Assembly: GCF_004011695.2 (NCBI RefSeq)
Contig: NC_082414.1
Span: 1,364,001 to 1,428,000, forward strand
Origin: Ascochyta rabiei
Lineage: Eukaryota; Ascomycota; Dothideomycetes; Pleosporales; Didymellaceae
DNA length: 64,000 bases
Direction of reading: 5' to 3'
Shown: piece after piece, positions 11,182 through 21,831 of the stretch
How positions within the stretch are numbered: the stretch's first letter is position 1
Layout: each line of letters begins with the position of its first letter
Position numbers and translations under genes: made by a program
Notes under the pieces: model-generated
Told to the model about the DNA's origin: nothing
The model's database searches: none
Seen by the model: the letters and a program-made list of their open reading frames with translations, nothing else

Positions 11182-13636
11182 AGTGATGGAGTGATTGTCG
11201 TGTGAGATTTGAAGCTAGGGCTGCAGGAACAGGAAGAAGTTGCTCTGATTGAAGGATGCTTGAAGTGATAGATGATATTGTACATATTATTATGGACGGG
11301 GATGAACCCTTTATACTTCCAATGTCTTGTAAAATATCCCTCTAACATACTGATGGGCATAGACCTGACCCTGACAAGATCAATCGTTTTCTTTAGTATG
11401 AACGAATGGGTCAGTGGCAAATCATAAGCGAGTAGGGGCCTACACTTTTGTTCTCTGGTGTGTATTCGCCTCATCGTGGCGTGTTTTGCTGCATGCGAAC
11501 GTTCAGTCTAACTTAGAGCCGTGGTTCTATTCAGCTTCCTTTTATCGAAATAGTCCTTTCAAACCGGCTTTGCTTGGGTGAGCCAGCCAATCATTTTTGC
11601 GTACATGGGGTGTGAAAGTACTGACCGAGTTTTCAAGTCACAGGTTCATCTCTCGGTAGCAAGTATTTTCGTGTTATAGGTCAATTTTGCTGTCTTACGG
11701 AGCTTTGTTCCTTTGAAAGATCCAGCTGGTGACGAGCGGACCAACTCGTGATGGTTAGGTCGAGCTGCTTGGATCTTCTGTAAGACTGGGTGATACACCG
11801 ACGATGCGGATTGTCGGGGGTATCGGACGCGTGGTGACCACCGTGTTGAAGGCAGCGAATACCATGTCTTCCGTATCACTAATAGCAACAGGGGTGATGA
11901 GGATGAATTCCCTACAAGATATTTTCAGCTTCTTGTTTCTAGTAACAAGCTCTGACAGCTCGGCTGTGGTGAAGCCCTAACGCTAGGCATCTGAAGCGGC
12001 AGCATCCGCAGCCGCCAGGTGATTAGCGAGGTATACTCTAGTAGGATGCAGTATTTCATTGGACAATATGGTTCTTGCATACTGCCCTAAGACATTCACA
12101 TCCAAGCAGCGCTGCAGACAAGAAGGCATGAAGCAAGGACCTTGGCCTTCGCGCACACGTATCTGCGAGTAAGGACCGTAATATTTGCAGCACGGTAGTT
12201 CATGTCCTTTCAGTATGCACACAATTGTATGGTATCTACCTCTAGTAGGCTGCAAATACCGAGTTTGACCTCCACGGAGGATTTTGGAATAGGAGTGCGG
12301 CCCGCAGCTGAAGTGGTTCGAGAATCGGGTGCGATCGCAGCAAGATATCACACTAGGGTCCATTGAGTTGAAAAAAGAACAGTCTCGATCCCAGAAACCC
12401 TCTTTTACGGGTTTGAAATGAGAAGGTGTTTCGTGTGCTAGTCTAATGCTCCTTCGTGTATGCGCTGGCGGCTGCATGCGAATATGCCGGCATGGTAAGC
12501 CGAACTCCCAGGCTATGGACATTTGACCGAATCCTGCATCACTCAGGCCCACCCACACCACCTATTTTACACTCTCATTGATTCCGTAGGTCATACTGAG
12601 AGTTGCGGCGGAATCATTAGCCCGGCTTAAAGGTCACCTGAAGCGCTAAAACTACCAGCACGTACAACGGGGTGCGACTGAGCCACATACAATAGCTAAT
12701 ATTGCGACAAACTCTAGCGACGCCTGCATTCGTCTTGATTGTTAGGCTCATGGCCTTGCTGGTAGCAGATTTAGTAGTCTTACCTGGTCCGACACTAACG
12801 AGCAATTCAATTTGGACATCACGAGCTGTCTACTTGTGTAGCCAATGGTGAAAACCTACACACTTGTTGCAGGTGAGGAGAAAACGAATGACATATTTAG
12901 CTAGGTTAAGCGATGTAAGCAGCTTTTTCTTAGTACAGATTAAACTATGCTTTCTCGATATTTACGCCATGCATGTTGTTGGAAGTGAAGGCTCACTCGT
13001 ATGTATACAGTTCAAGGCATCGGCATCTTGGTGATCTGTATTTGGCTGGTAGCTTAAACACATGTACTTTTCAATCACTGCGTTCTAGATTCGTCAGTAA
13101 TAACAATGCGTGAAAAGCTTAACGATATGCTCGATGTACAGAAGGCACAGACGAATAGTAACGTCCGCTACATCGGCCTCTCAAAGAGACGTGTATATCT
13201 GTGCAAACCAATCAAGGTGAGACTATACATAACGTGCTGTAGGTGCTCACACAAAATGAGCCTCCGTCCCTATCTTTTGAAGGACGCTTGTCTAGTGTTT
13301 TATTCTCAGCAAATCAACCTAATATAATCAGCTAGGCGAGCAAGAAAGACAGACTCATGACTACAGAAAACAGGAAAAACCTGACTGCATCCTCAAAAGA
13401 GTGGTTCGACAGAGAGAGCTGGTCGGGCACGGGAACTTGTCTCCAACGTCTTCTATTCGTACATGTTCCCCAAAACAGGCATTACGCTCACCCACCTCAT
13501 GTTCACCGACCTGCATCAGCCTGGAAGCTTCGAAAGACAGAACACGGGTATATCCCAATACTACCAACAGAACCAACCCCTCACAAACCGCATAACAACG
13601 CCAACCCATCATAGACAATCCCACGCACACCACCCC
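11182..13636. other. Long intergenic region, no supported gene
   Basis: 2.45 kb without a recognisable gene. The first 150 bases are the promoter of the DUF3494 gene. A cysteine-containing minus-strand frame (about 11983-12522 from an ATG) has no family resemblance and no supporting splice or promoter evidence; I leave it as unsupported. The rest is ordinary, mildly AT-rich spacer. Confidence 0.45.
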
Positions 13637-13867
13637 TCACCGACCGCCCGATGATCTGACACCAAACCTCTCATCTCCACCGCCACCAAAGTCCTCCCCC
13701 AGAACACCGCCACCACCCCCAGCCGTGGGCCCGCCAGGGCCCCCACCGATCCCAGCGATCTTGTTGTCGTGTATCGAAACGCCGCCGTTATACGTCTTCC
13801 GTTTCTGGCTGCGCGTCTTCTTGGCGGACGTCTGGCCATCGGCCTGTTTACTAGATCCGCAGCCCAT
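13637..13867 (-). CDS. Small Gly-rich protein with N-myristoylation signature
   Basis: Unrecognised single-exon gene of 76 residues. It begins MGCGSSKQ, which fits the N-myristoyltransferase consensus (Gly2, Ser6, Lys7) and has Cys3 as a likely palmitoylation site, so membrane anchoring on the cytosolic face is expected. A basic stretch follows (KKTRSQKRK, residues 16-24), which would add electrostatic membrane binding. The second half is very glycine-rich (GIGGGPGGPTAGGGGG) and looks disordered. The start is set by the acylation motif. There is no homology I can name. The frame could be chance, but a full dual-acylation plus polybasic signal exactly at an ATG is unlikely by accident. Confidence 0.6.
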   Translation of the reverse strand: MGCGSSKQADGQTSAKKTRSQKRKTYNGGVSIHDNKIAGIGGGPGGPTAGGGGGVLGEDFGGGGDERFGVRSSGGR

Positions 13868-14035
13868 GCTTGCGATCGCTGTGCGTTGAGATGGGCAGGG
13901 GTTGAACGGGAGTGTGTGAGATCAGGCTGTTTTGCTTCGCTTCTGCTTCGCTTGTGCGTTAGAGTCAAGTCTCAGCACACTTCATTCTTCGGTGCCCGCG
14001 GATTGAGATTCCAGCGAAGAACAAACGATTGATAT

Positions 14036-14070
14036 GTTGTTGATGACGATGATGACGATGATGACGAGGA
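14036..14070. repeat. GAT/GAC trinucleotide repeat
   Basis: Imperfect run of GATGAC units about 170 bases upstream of the small acylated protein's start codon (minus strand). Confidence 0.8.
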
Positions 14071-14145
14071 GTAAAGAGGTGGATTTATTTGGTTTGCGGT
14101 TTGAAGTACTAACACCGTCTGTCTTCATCTCTTCTATATATACCT

Positions 14146-14174
14146 CTCACTCACTCACTCACTCACTCACTCAC
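14146..14174. repeat. (TCAC)n microsatellite, about 7 units
   Basis: Tetranucleotide run, read as (GTGA)n on the minus strand. It lies about 280 bases upstream of the gene at 13637-13867. Confidence 0.9.
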
Positions 14175-14624
14175 CAGACCATCTTCTTTCTCCACCCCCC
14201 CACACAGTACCCGCACGATACTACACTACCTACACTGCCCCAATCCGAGTCGGCTTGCTCGGGGTTCTGGTTCAAGGCCTCCAACTACAAGTGACGTCAT
14301 TGGCCCACAGGAGATCACGGGCCAACCGAGTGAATGTTCGCAATGCTGGGCTTTGGCCACCGAACGCTGAAAAGCAGTGGTTGTTAGCGCGCGGTGCGAT
14401 CCGAGTTAGCCGTTTCCAGCGTATCGAGAGAAGGCTGTGAAGGCGATGATGACATGCTTGTGGGTGGAAAGTGAGAGCTTAGCCACGCTGTCTGCTGATT
14501 AAGAGTCATGTGACACATTGAAACAACAAACGTCTTGACTCGAATTTGAACATCATAGGGCCGGTCCAGATGTAATGCGTGCAATTCAATACCAAGCAGC
14601 GAGTGTGTGGGTACGTCTGAATTT

Positions 14625-16287
14625 TTACTCGTTGTCTTCCACTTCGCTTCCGCTATCCATATCTTCATCAGCATCACTCTCATCTTCATCTTCGTCTCCA
14701 TCCTCGTCACTTTCCGATTCCGAGGATTTCCCACTCCCCTCTTCAAACCGCATCCTCAGCGATCGGCCCCAATGCCTTCCTCCTGATAAATAGTTTTCCA
14801 GGCTGTATCCAATATTACTCCACGGATCGCTGCTAAATGCTACCCCACTAGCCTCCCCCGTGTGGTGAGACACGCCCACCTCTGCACAGCTGTTGCATGG
14901 AAGCTCGGTGAATTCGAGAGTCATGCGGTCAGGATGATCTCGAATGGCGTCCCATAGCTCGCGCCACTCACCGTCTTCCCTGTGGCAGCTATCGAGCTGG
15001 AGATACTCCAAGGCAGAGCATTGGTGCAGAAAAAGCGCGAGGGAGAGACCTGTTGTGAGGCTTTTGAGTGCCGGGAGAGTGAGGAGGTTGTTCGACGCTG
15101 GAATGTCCGAGAGCGGCCATGCCATATCGTAGCAACAGAAACCTGGGAACAGGGTTAACTTCTGCAGACTGGTGCTGCACTTGCGCAGCAGGGTTGTTAT
15201 GGCGAGGCTGCAGTAGGTGTGAACGGCAGCTTCACGCTCTGAACCGGAGTCGTAGTCCACCCGGGGTTCTGCTCCTAACGGTTGAAATGAGAGAGTTTGG
15301 AGATGGGACAAGTCAAGGTCATCCAATGCGCCGTTGTGCGCCCAAGCGAAGTTGCCGTCAACAACAGACTCGATGTGTAGTTGAGTAATCTTAGCTCGAG
15401 CAGCAACAAGACTCGCGATGGCTGTGCTGTACAACGCTTCACCCACTGGTTCTTGAAGCCGCCGGCAGACAGCGTTGTCATAGCCCTTGCCATAGTAGTG
15501 CTCATGCGGTTGAACGTCGCAGCCCCAGTCTCTCCAACTGCTTTCACCTCTGCCCTCACACTCCCACCTCCCAATCCTGAAGACGTGCGCATCTGGCAGC
15601 TGCGTAAATACTCTCGTCCAAGCGTGCTGCACCTGTCGTGTCTCGAACACAGTATGCGTGGATTGAGCGTGCTGCATGTAGCGCTGGAAGCCCTCGCCGA
15701 GTTCTGCACTTGAAACTGGCATCTTCCCACCCATGTACTGTTGCACGAACCCTCTCATCCCCAGTTCCGCAAACTGTTTTCTTCCTAAGATAATCGAGCC
15801 GCTGACATCGCCACCTGCTTTCATCATCTCTAACCTCTTCTGATTTACATCGTAGCACCATTCTTGTAACGGCGTGACCAGGACAATATCTCGGAAAACC
15901 TCCTCGGTCATGGCCCAGCTGTACTTCGTAGGCTCCATTGCGATCGTCTTAACATATGGCTTGATCACCGACAGATCAAGCGTTTCCGCAAGATTCACCT
16001 GCTCGTGCGAAGCCACCAGTTGAATGCCACGAAACACTTTCTCCAGAAGCCTTGGTAGGTAGGCATACTGCCTACAGGCAAGACGTAGTGATTTCAGGGT
16101 AGCATGATCGACGCTACGTTCTATTGTCAGAGAACCTGGACAGAAGATGGGTTGCAATGCTAGAGACGAACACATGTCCCCAACAAGTGCCCGATCTATT
16201 CGAGTAGCGTTGATCTAAGATCATGGTCAGGAGTTCGACCGGAAGCCTGGTGAAGGCTGGTGTGTCCAACTGGACCGAGGCCTCCAT
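14625..16287 (-). CDS. F-box protein with acidic tail
   Basis: Likely substrate adaptor of an SCF ubiquitin ligase. Proposed minus-strand exons are 16287-16185 and 16135-14625 (49-nt intron), giving 537 residues. The F-box is split by the intron: FTRLPVELLTMILDQ before it, ATLKSLRLACRQYAYLPRLLEKVF after it. The intron donor would be GTTGGG, which is weak, so this junction is the least certain part. The middle has leucine-patterned segments (LDLSHLQTLSF, ALKSLTTGLSL, ALEYLQLDSC) resembling degenerate leucine-rich repeats, common in fungal F-box proteins. The last 35 residues are almost all Asp, Glu and Ser. An in-frame ATG at 16416 would add 43 residues; I prefer 16287 because the extra sequence looks untranslated. 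Confidence 0.72.
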
Positions 16288-16977
16288 GGTGCCTGAAATA
16301 TGCTCTCGGATTCTTTTGGTTCTGCTGTGAGTCAAGAGGATCGACGAGGGGTATTTGAACATTTGAAGTTCGTTAGGCAACTGTGCTAGGGTAGCCAAGA
16401 CACGGCTCATGCTCATTTTGGGTATGTGAAGGCTTCTTAGAGCATAGTCAAGGTTGTGCCTCTCTATTCCTTGTCAGGAGCATGAAGATCCAGTGAATGT
16501 GATACTGAAAACGTGAGCATTAGAATGTAGCATCGAGATACAAGAGATCTATCGATGAAGAAGTATATATGTCAAATTAAAGCGCTGCGATAACAAGAAG
16601 CCAGCGGTCAAGAAGGGTTATCGCCAAGGGCGCAGAGACGGGGGAGGCAGCGACAACGAAGACGACCAGATACAAGGCTTGAGTTTGCACTCAGCAGCGC
16701 AAGGTATAAGCTCCATGGGGCGTCTCAACAGGGGCAGTGTTGTCGCCTGTCCTGTTTCCCTCTACTTCGACGTATACGCGATATCGATGTTGAGAAGGGA
16801 ATCAGACATCGCGTCGGACAAAAATGCTTGTTCTCAATATCCTGTGGTCATGTGTATCAATGAGACGAACCGTGTGCTGCCTAATCGACATGACGAGAGT
16901 TTTCGTGTCTTTGCATCGATGCCCGGACTTCGGCCAACGCTGACTTTGAATGTGTCGGCTCCGATGCAGCAGGGACA
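16288..16977. other. Intergenic region, no gene seen
   Basis: Upstream region of the F-box gene and downstream flank of the Ies2 gene, both on the minus strand. Plus-strand frames here run into the Ies2 gene and are its shadows. Confidence 0.5.
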
Positions 16978-18226
16978 CTATGTAACCTCCTCGACCATCC
17001 TCCCACTCCAAGGCGTCTTACTCGCGGGCGCTGTCGTGCCTGCAAACACACTGCCCACCGGAGCCTGCAGCCACTCGTCCGGGACCGCGATTTTGGTGCC
17101 TTTTGTGTTTTGGATGTACCGCACAAAGAGTGGGTTGGCGCGTTCCTGGTCGAGCTCCTCTTCCTGCCCTGATTCGCCAAGCTCAGCAGCGGCGCTCTTT
17201 CGACCTCGCTTTGGGGGCTGCTTTTTGAGAAGACGGTTGATGGTATCAAGCTGTGCAGTGTTAGCAATCCGGAAAGTGTATCAGGCGGGGTGAATGTACC
17301 TTCTCCTCTTCGTTCCTCTTCTCGCTCAGGTTCTTCCTTCGTCTCGCCATTTCTGCCCTCCTCATGGCATGTTCTTCGGCTGTGAGGTGCTTCTTCTTCT
17401 GCGCCTCGTTGCTCAGTGCAAGCAGGCTCCCGTCCTCCTCGTGGTCCAGCACAGCACGTTGTCGCCGCGTCAGCTTGCTCATGTCAGGCGTCTGGTCGCG
17501 GCCAATGTCCTCGTCGCTGTCCATGTCCACGTCGCCATCTGGGCCAACGAGCTCGTCGTCTTCCTCCCCTTCTGCATCTTCATCTTCGCCCTCGGCATCT
17601 TCCATGTCGTCGAGATCCGAGTCGGGGTCACTGAGCTCGTCGTCGTCGTCAGACATGGCCATTTCTTTTGCCTCGACTGCATCTTGTGCTTTTGTGAGGC
17701 TGATTTTGGGTTTGGAAGCCACTGGTATCGCTTTGCCTGTGGGCACCACAACAGGCTCTTCGTCATCTTCGTCGCCCTCGGCGTCCATGTCTTCTTCCTC
17801 TTCCTCTTCCTCTTCCTCTTCCTCACTCCCCTCAGCGTCTACATCGTCTTCGTCTTCGTCGTCGTCCACGTCCATGGCATCGACCTCGTCTGCCTCGTCG
17901 TCGTTGTCGTCCTCATCTTCGTCCTCCTCGCTGTCCACCTCGCGCACGACTCGACTGTTCCGCGAGGCGCGCTTGCCTGAGACGATGTTGGTGTTGCTGA
18001 GGTTGCCCTTGCTAACGGCAGGTACGCCTATGGCGTGGCGCAATTTGTTGGGCGACGATTTGACGGTCAGAGAGAGGGACTGGCGCGTCTCCTCGGGCGA
18101 GGAGCGTTGGATAGTGGCGGACGACGCGTCGTGGCGGTTCGCTGTGCCGCGGCGTGGGCGTGTGGAGGAGGCGGTGGGCGCACTGGGAGGGGGGTTAGGA
18201 GCTGCGCGAGTGCGGAGGCGGGCCAT
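16978..18226 (-). CDS. IES2: INO80 chromatin-remodelling complex subunit Ies2 (PAPA-1 domain)
   Basis: Nuclear subunit of the INO80 nucleosome remodeller, where Ies2 stimulates the Ino80 ATPase. Minus-strand exons are 18226-17300 and 17250-16978 (49-nt GT-AG intron), 399 residues. Residues 1-100 are basic and Ser/Pro-rich. Residues 100-250 are extremely acidic, with a run of about ten consecutive glutamates. The PAPA-1 domain starts near residue 255: LTRRQRAVLD, then KKKHLTAEEHAMRRAEMARRR and KNLSEKRNEEEK. The splice falls directly after this last segment and continues with LDTINRLLKKQ in exon 2, matching the family. The second exon also supplies a conserved tail (NPLFVRYIQN...VPDEW). Translating without the intron would end the protein with a false ten-residue tail. 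Confidence 0.9.
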
Positions 18227-19224
18227 GGCGGTGTGACGGAGGAGTGGCAGGGTGGTGTGACGGAGGAGGGGAGGAGTGGAGGAGGAGCGGCGGAGGAGTG
18301 AAGGAACAGAGGAGGAGTGAAGGGACGGAGGAGGAGTAAAGGACGAGTCAGAGTGCGCAAGATGGCGTCAGGAAGCGACTTCGTTCAGTTGGATGTGCGC
18401 AGGGATTCACGCGGGTGGCACGACGTAGTGCTGAGAGCTCATGGCATTGGCTTGATGCAGAGCTTCCTGCAGCGCATGCTTTGCTCGCACCCCCAAGTGG
18501 CCGCCTCGTGCCTCACTACATGGCCCTTGGCGCGAAAGAAGGCGCGAACCCGCGCGAACCCACGCGTTCGCGTGTGCGTGGGCGAGGGCGAGGGCGAGGG
18601 CGAGGGCGAGTGCTGTCAGCCACATACCTGCTGTTGTTCCATTCGACGTTGTCCTCCGAGTCATCGTACTCGGTACTGAGCCGCCGTAAGCGCTTGGCCG
18701 CCCGGTCCGTCATTGCAGAAGAGCGCGCAAGGATGGCAACAGGCGAAGCAGCGTGTTCCCAAGGAAGATGTGAGTGACGTCGTCGAGGTTCAAAGCCCGT
18801 TGGTGCGTTGCATCTGAGGCTCTGGTCGTCTTCCCCAGAAGCTCGAAAGAGGAAAGGCGCGTCCGTGCCTCGGTACCGTACCTGGTCTCTCCACGCCCTG
18901 CATTAAATCGGCGTTGAAACCACCACGTTGCTGACTTGTTGCACCCACCCATCAGGTTTGAACACCTGCGTTCACTCAACAAAGCATCTATCCAGTGCAA
19001 CTCACTTCATTCCATTTTACTGTGTGCTTCACGTCTGTACGGCTGCGCACATCCTTCATGCCACGGTGCAGCTCCAACTAGCTACTAACAGCAGAGCGTA
19101 CTCTCTGTCGCCTTCTAATACCCAGTTGCACCGATGGAAGATCAAAAACTGCATGTCCAGTCGGCAGAACACGTCTGGTCCCCTCCAACGTGAGTGAAGT
19201 CTTACGCCTGTGGGAATCGACCTC
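18227..19224. other. Intergenic region with purine-rich tracts
   Basis: About 1 kb between the Ies2 promoter and the 3' end of the J-protein gene. It has a GGAGGAG-type purine tract around 18236-18340 and a GGGCGA hexamer repeat around 18582-18610. No gene is recognisable. Confidence 0.5.
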
Positions 19225-20595
19225 TCACGGTGGCAGTCCCTTCGAGGCAATCAACCCTGTGCGGTCATAGAACTCTCGCATCTTGCCATCGTTCAACACA
19301 TCAAACGCCTGGTTGATCTGCGCCATACGATTCGTCGCCGCCTTCTTTGCCGCCGCACCGCCCATCTCGCGATCCGGGTGGTGCTTGATGCTCAGCTTTC
19401 GGTGCGCTTGTTTCAAGCTCGCTTCGCTCGTGGACGGTGAGACTCCCAAGGTAACGTACAAGTCCTCGGCGGGCTTGATGCCGGATGCCTCCATGTACCG
19501 CCGACCGTATCCGCTGCCAGGTGGAGGGCCGTGACTGCGGTTGCTGTGGCCGCTGGAGTGCTCTTCTGGGCCATGGCTGAAGTAGGAGGAAGAGAAGAAG
19601 CCCCCGGGACGACGCTCTTCCGTGCGGTAGCCGCGTGGTCCTCCACGAGAGGAGCGGGGAGGCTCATTTTCGTCGTAGGTACCTTCGCAGCCGCCAAAAG
19701 GGGATGAGAAGCCGCCAGGGCGTCGCTCTTCTGTGCGGTAACCACGCGGAACCCCGTAAGAAGCCTCATCGTCATAGTCATCTTCGTAGCCGTTGGAGAA
19801 CGACGAGAAGCCTTGACGGGTCTGAGAGCGTGGGACTTCATCGTTGTCGTTGTCGTAGTAAGACTGCCCACGAGAGGACCCACGAGGAGGTCGTGGCTCA
19901 TCCGTGAAATACTCGTCGAATCGTGCATCTTCCCAGCCAGGCGGCCGGGGCGCCCCAGCACGAGGCCCACGCGGGGAGTGAGCGCGCGATGGACCAGAAG
20001 ATCGACTGGCATAGCCCTCGTCGTCATCGAGAATATCTCCCATGCCGCTGAAGTCAAACGCAGAAGTTCGTGATGGCTGCGGTCGTCGAGATGCGCCGGC
20101 TGCAGCCGCCCGGTAGGCCTTACCAGCCTCTCGAATATAGAATTTCTCAGCCTGTTGACGAGCATGGTCCTCAGAAGCACCCTTGTCCAGAAACTCTTCG
20201 ACGACAGCTTTTGTCTCCGCCTTGATTTGTTCAGGGGTCAAGACATGGGAAGAAGCGCGATGTCGGTCATCATCACCGTCGCGTCGACAATCGTGAGGCT
20301 GGCTGCCATAGAATTCACGCTCGAAACGCGTCTCGCGTACAGGCCTGCCACGGTCATGCTTTTCCGCATAGCCTCGTGGAGACCCGCACTCTGGAGAGTC
20401 CTGGAACAGGACACCAGGACCGAACGGCCCGCTAAGGCTCTGTCCTGTCCTCTGGAGCAGGGTCTCTTCAGCCTTCTTGTGAGCTTTGTCGCGCGACAGA
20501 CCTTCGTCGTGGTAGTAGTGTGATTCCATCGCTTCATGCAGTCGCTTGAGTTCCAGCTTGTTGTATCGGCCTGCACCACTGTATCGGCCAGGCAT
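19225..20595 (-). CDS. J-domain protein with C-terminal J domain
   Basis: Predicted Hsp70 co-chaperone, 456 residues, single exon. The J domain is at the C-terminus (about residues 383-450): DLYVTLGVSPSTSEASLKQAHRKLSIKHHPDRE with the essential HPD motif, then AATNRMAQINQAFDVLNDGKMREFYDR. The N-terminal two thirds are low-complexity, rich in Arg, Gly, Ser, Asp and Tyr. They include a helical segment (LTPEQIKAETKAVVEEFLD) and a duplicated block PRGYRTEERRPGGF about 37 residues apart. There is no signal peptide, membrane segment or zinc-finger region, so it belongs to class III (DnaJC-like). Its client and location cannot be inferred. Confidence 0.85.
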   Translation of the reverse strand: MPGRYSGAGRYNKLELKRLHEAMESHYYHDEGLSRDKAHKKAEETLLQRTGQSLSGPFGPGVLFQDSPECGSPRGYAEKHDRGRPVRETRFEREFYGSQPHDCRRDGDDDRHRASSHVLTPEQIKAETKAVVEEFLDKGASEDHARQQAEKFYIREAGKAYRAAAAGASRRPQPSRTSAFDFSGMGDILDDDEGYASRSSGPSRAHSPRGPRAGAPRPPGWEDARFDEYFTDEPRPPRGSSRGQSYYDNDNDEVPRSQTRQGFSSFSNGYEDDYDDEASYGVPRGYRTEERRPGGFSSPFGGCEGTYDENEPPRSSRGGPRGYRTEERRPGGFFSSSYFSHGPEEHSSGHSNRSHGPPPGSGYGRRYMEASGIKPAEDLYVTLGVSPSTSEASLKQAHRKLSIKHHPDREMGGAAAKKAATNRMAQINQAFDVLNDGKMREFYDRTGLIASKGLPP

Positions 20596-21831
20596 GATGT
20601 AGGATTAGCTTTGCGTGACAGCTAGCAAAGAAAAGGATGTACTGGGCGTGGCAGTGGGATTCGAGGCTGGATTCGGTTTACAGCCTGTGGAGGACTTTAA
20701 GTAAAGTGACGCTGTCGGTGAGCAAGTGTTAGTACTGCAGCGCGAGTGAAAGGCTCTGTGTGCAGTAGAATCTTGCTTGTCAGAACTGTTTGTGATCATC
20801 TCAGGAGACTTCGAGCCAGATTATGACTCCTCATGGCAGTGCGACGAAAGGCTCTTGGTGAGTCCACAGTGCTGGACAAGCATGGCAGTACACTGTGACT
20901 GCCACTCTTTGTACTGAGTGAAATGGCTTTCGAGTTCTCAACATGGTCCCCGAAACGCATTCTCACAGCGCTTTTGGGAACGCAAGCACTGTTGGGGCAT
21001 GCTCACGAGCTGAACGCTGCGCAGCGGCGCTTTATCTGGACGACAGACAACTCTCGCCGCATGACGTAGTCTAGATCATGAGCTGCAAGGGATGCGAGTG
21101 CGTGGAATTGTCCAGATTCGCTTGAGCTGTCAACTAAGCTGCACAGAGGGGCTGTGGAGAGTACGCGTGTATGATCTGATATGTGTGTATTCCTATGGAG
21201 TCACTAACATAGAGCCATTATAAGATCACGCCAAGTGTCGCGGAACACAGCGTCGTTGTCTCAGCAGAATACCAGGCCAATATAACGTGGCTAAGAAAGC
21301 AAATAAATGTGCGTATAATACTACTTTTTAGCTGCGACAGTTGGTGTATGGTAAGCCGATAAAGAGGATTAGTGATCAAGGAAACAAGCCGAGCGAGGCT
21401 AATAACGTGGGGACTTCACGCGGCTTTGTCTCCGCATGCTTAGCAACGCCAGACAGAACACGACGATGGCGCGATGGGCGGTGTGCCCCGCGCAATTCTG
21501 CGCAAGATGCATGATTTATTGAGGAATTCGGTCCTATACACGCCAGGTCAATGCTGATCCTGCTGTATCATTCGCCAGTTCACCGCTACTTTCGACTTCG
21601 ATCCCAATCCATCCGTGTCGATAAGCATGCAAGCCAAGTTGTGCTGATATAATAAAACGGAGTCCGGAGCCTGGGTATGTCGTGCTGGAGAGTTTCATGT
21701 GGGACTTATAAGAAGGGCTGACGCTCCTACTCCGTAGATCACTATCAGCTCATCAACAAGTACACCAACCAAGCTTCATCTTCAACTACTCCAGTCACAC
21801 ACAAAAGCATACAGTAAAGAGCACGACAACC
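20596..21831. promoter_or_regulatory. Divergent intergenic region
   Basis: 1.2 kb between the J-protein gene (minus) and the NmrA-like gene (plus). A TTATAAG element at about 21706-21712, roughly 120 bases before the ATG at 21832, is a likely TATA box. Nothing else is recognisable. Confidence 0.45.

Larger units (their letters stand above)
13868..14624. other. Intergenic region with simple repeats
   Basis: Probably the promoter of the small acylated protein gene (minus) plus the 3' flank of the F-box gene. It contains a GATGAC-type repeat and a TCAC microsatellite, listed separately, and no coding feature. Confidence 0.5.

Noticed and set aside
12295..12330. GGTTCGAGAAT, resembling a tRNA B box
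   Set aside because: No pairing T-stem, no A box at the right distance and no acceptor stem.
11983..12561. 192-codon cysteine-containing minus-strand frame
   Set aside because: It begins at GTG; the first ATG (12522) gives about 179 residues with no family resemblance, no signal peptide and no splice support. Possible but not supported.
14146..14174. TCAC repeat as a possible CRISPR or telomere-like array
   Set aside because: A simple tetranucleotide microsatellite without spacers; not TTAGGG.
16288..16416. 43-residue N-terminal extension of the F-box protein
   Set aside because: In frame with an ATG at 16416, but the sequence does not resemble an F-box N-terminus; treated as likely 5' untranslated.
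17294..18236. Long plus-strand frames opposite Ies2 (Ser-rich or Val/Leu-rich)
   Set aside because: Antisense shadows of the acidic repeat-coding sequence; the minus strand has the PAPA-1 domain and splice-confirmed ends.
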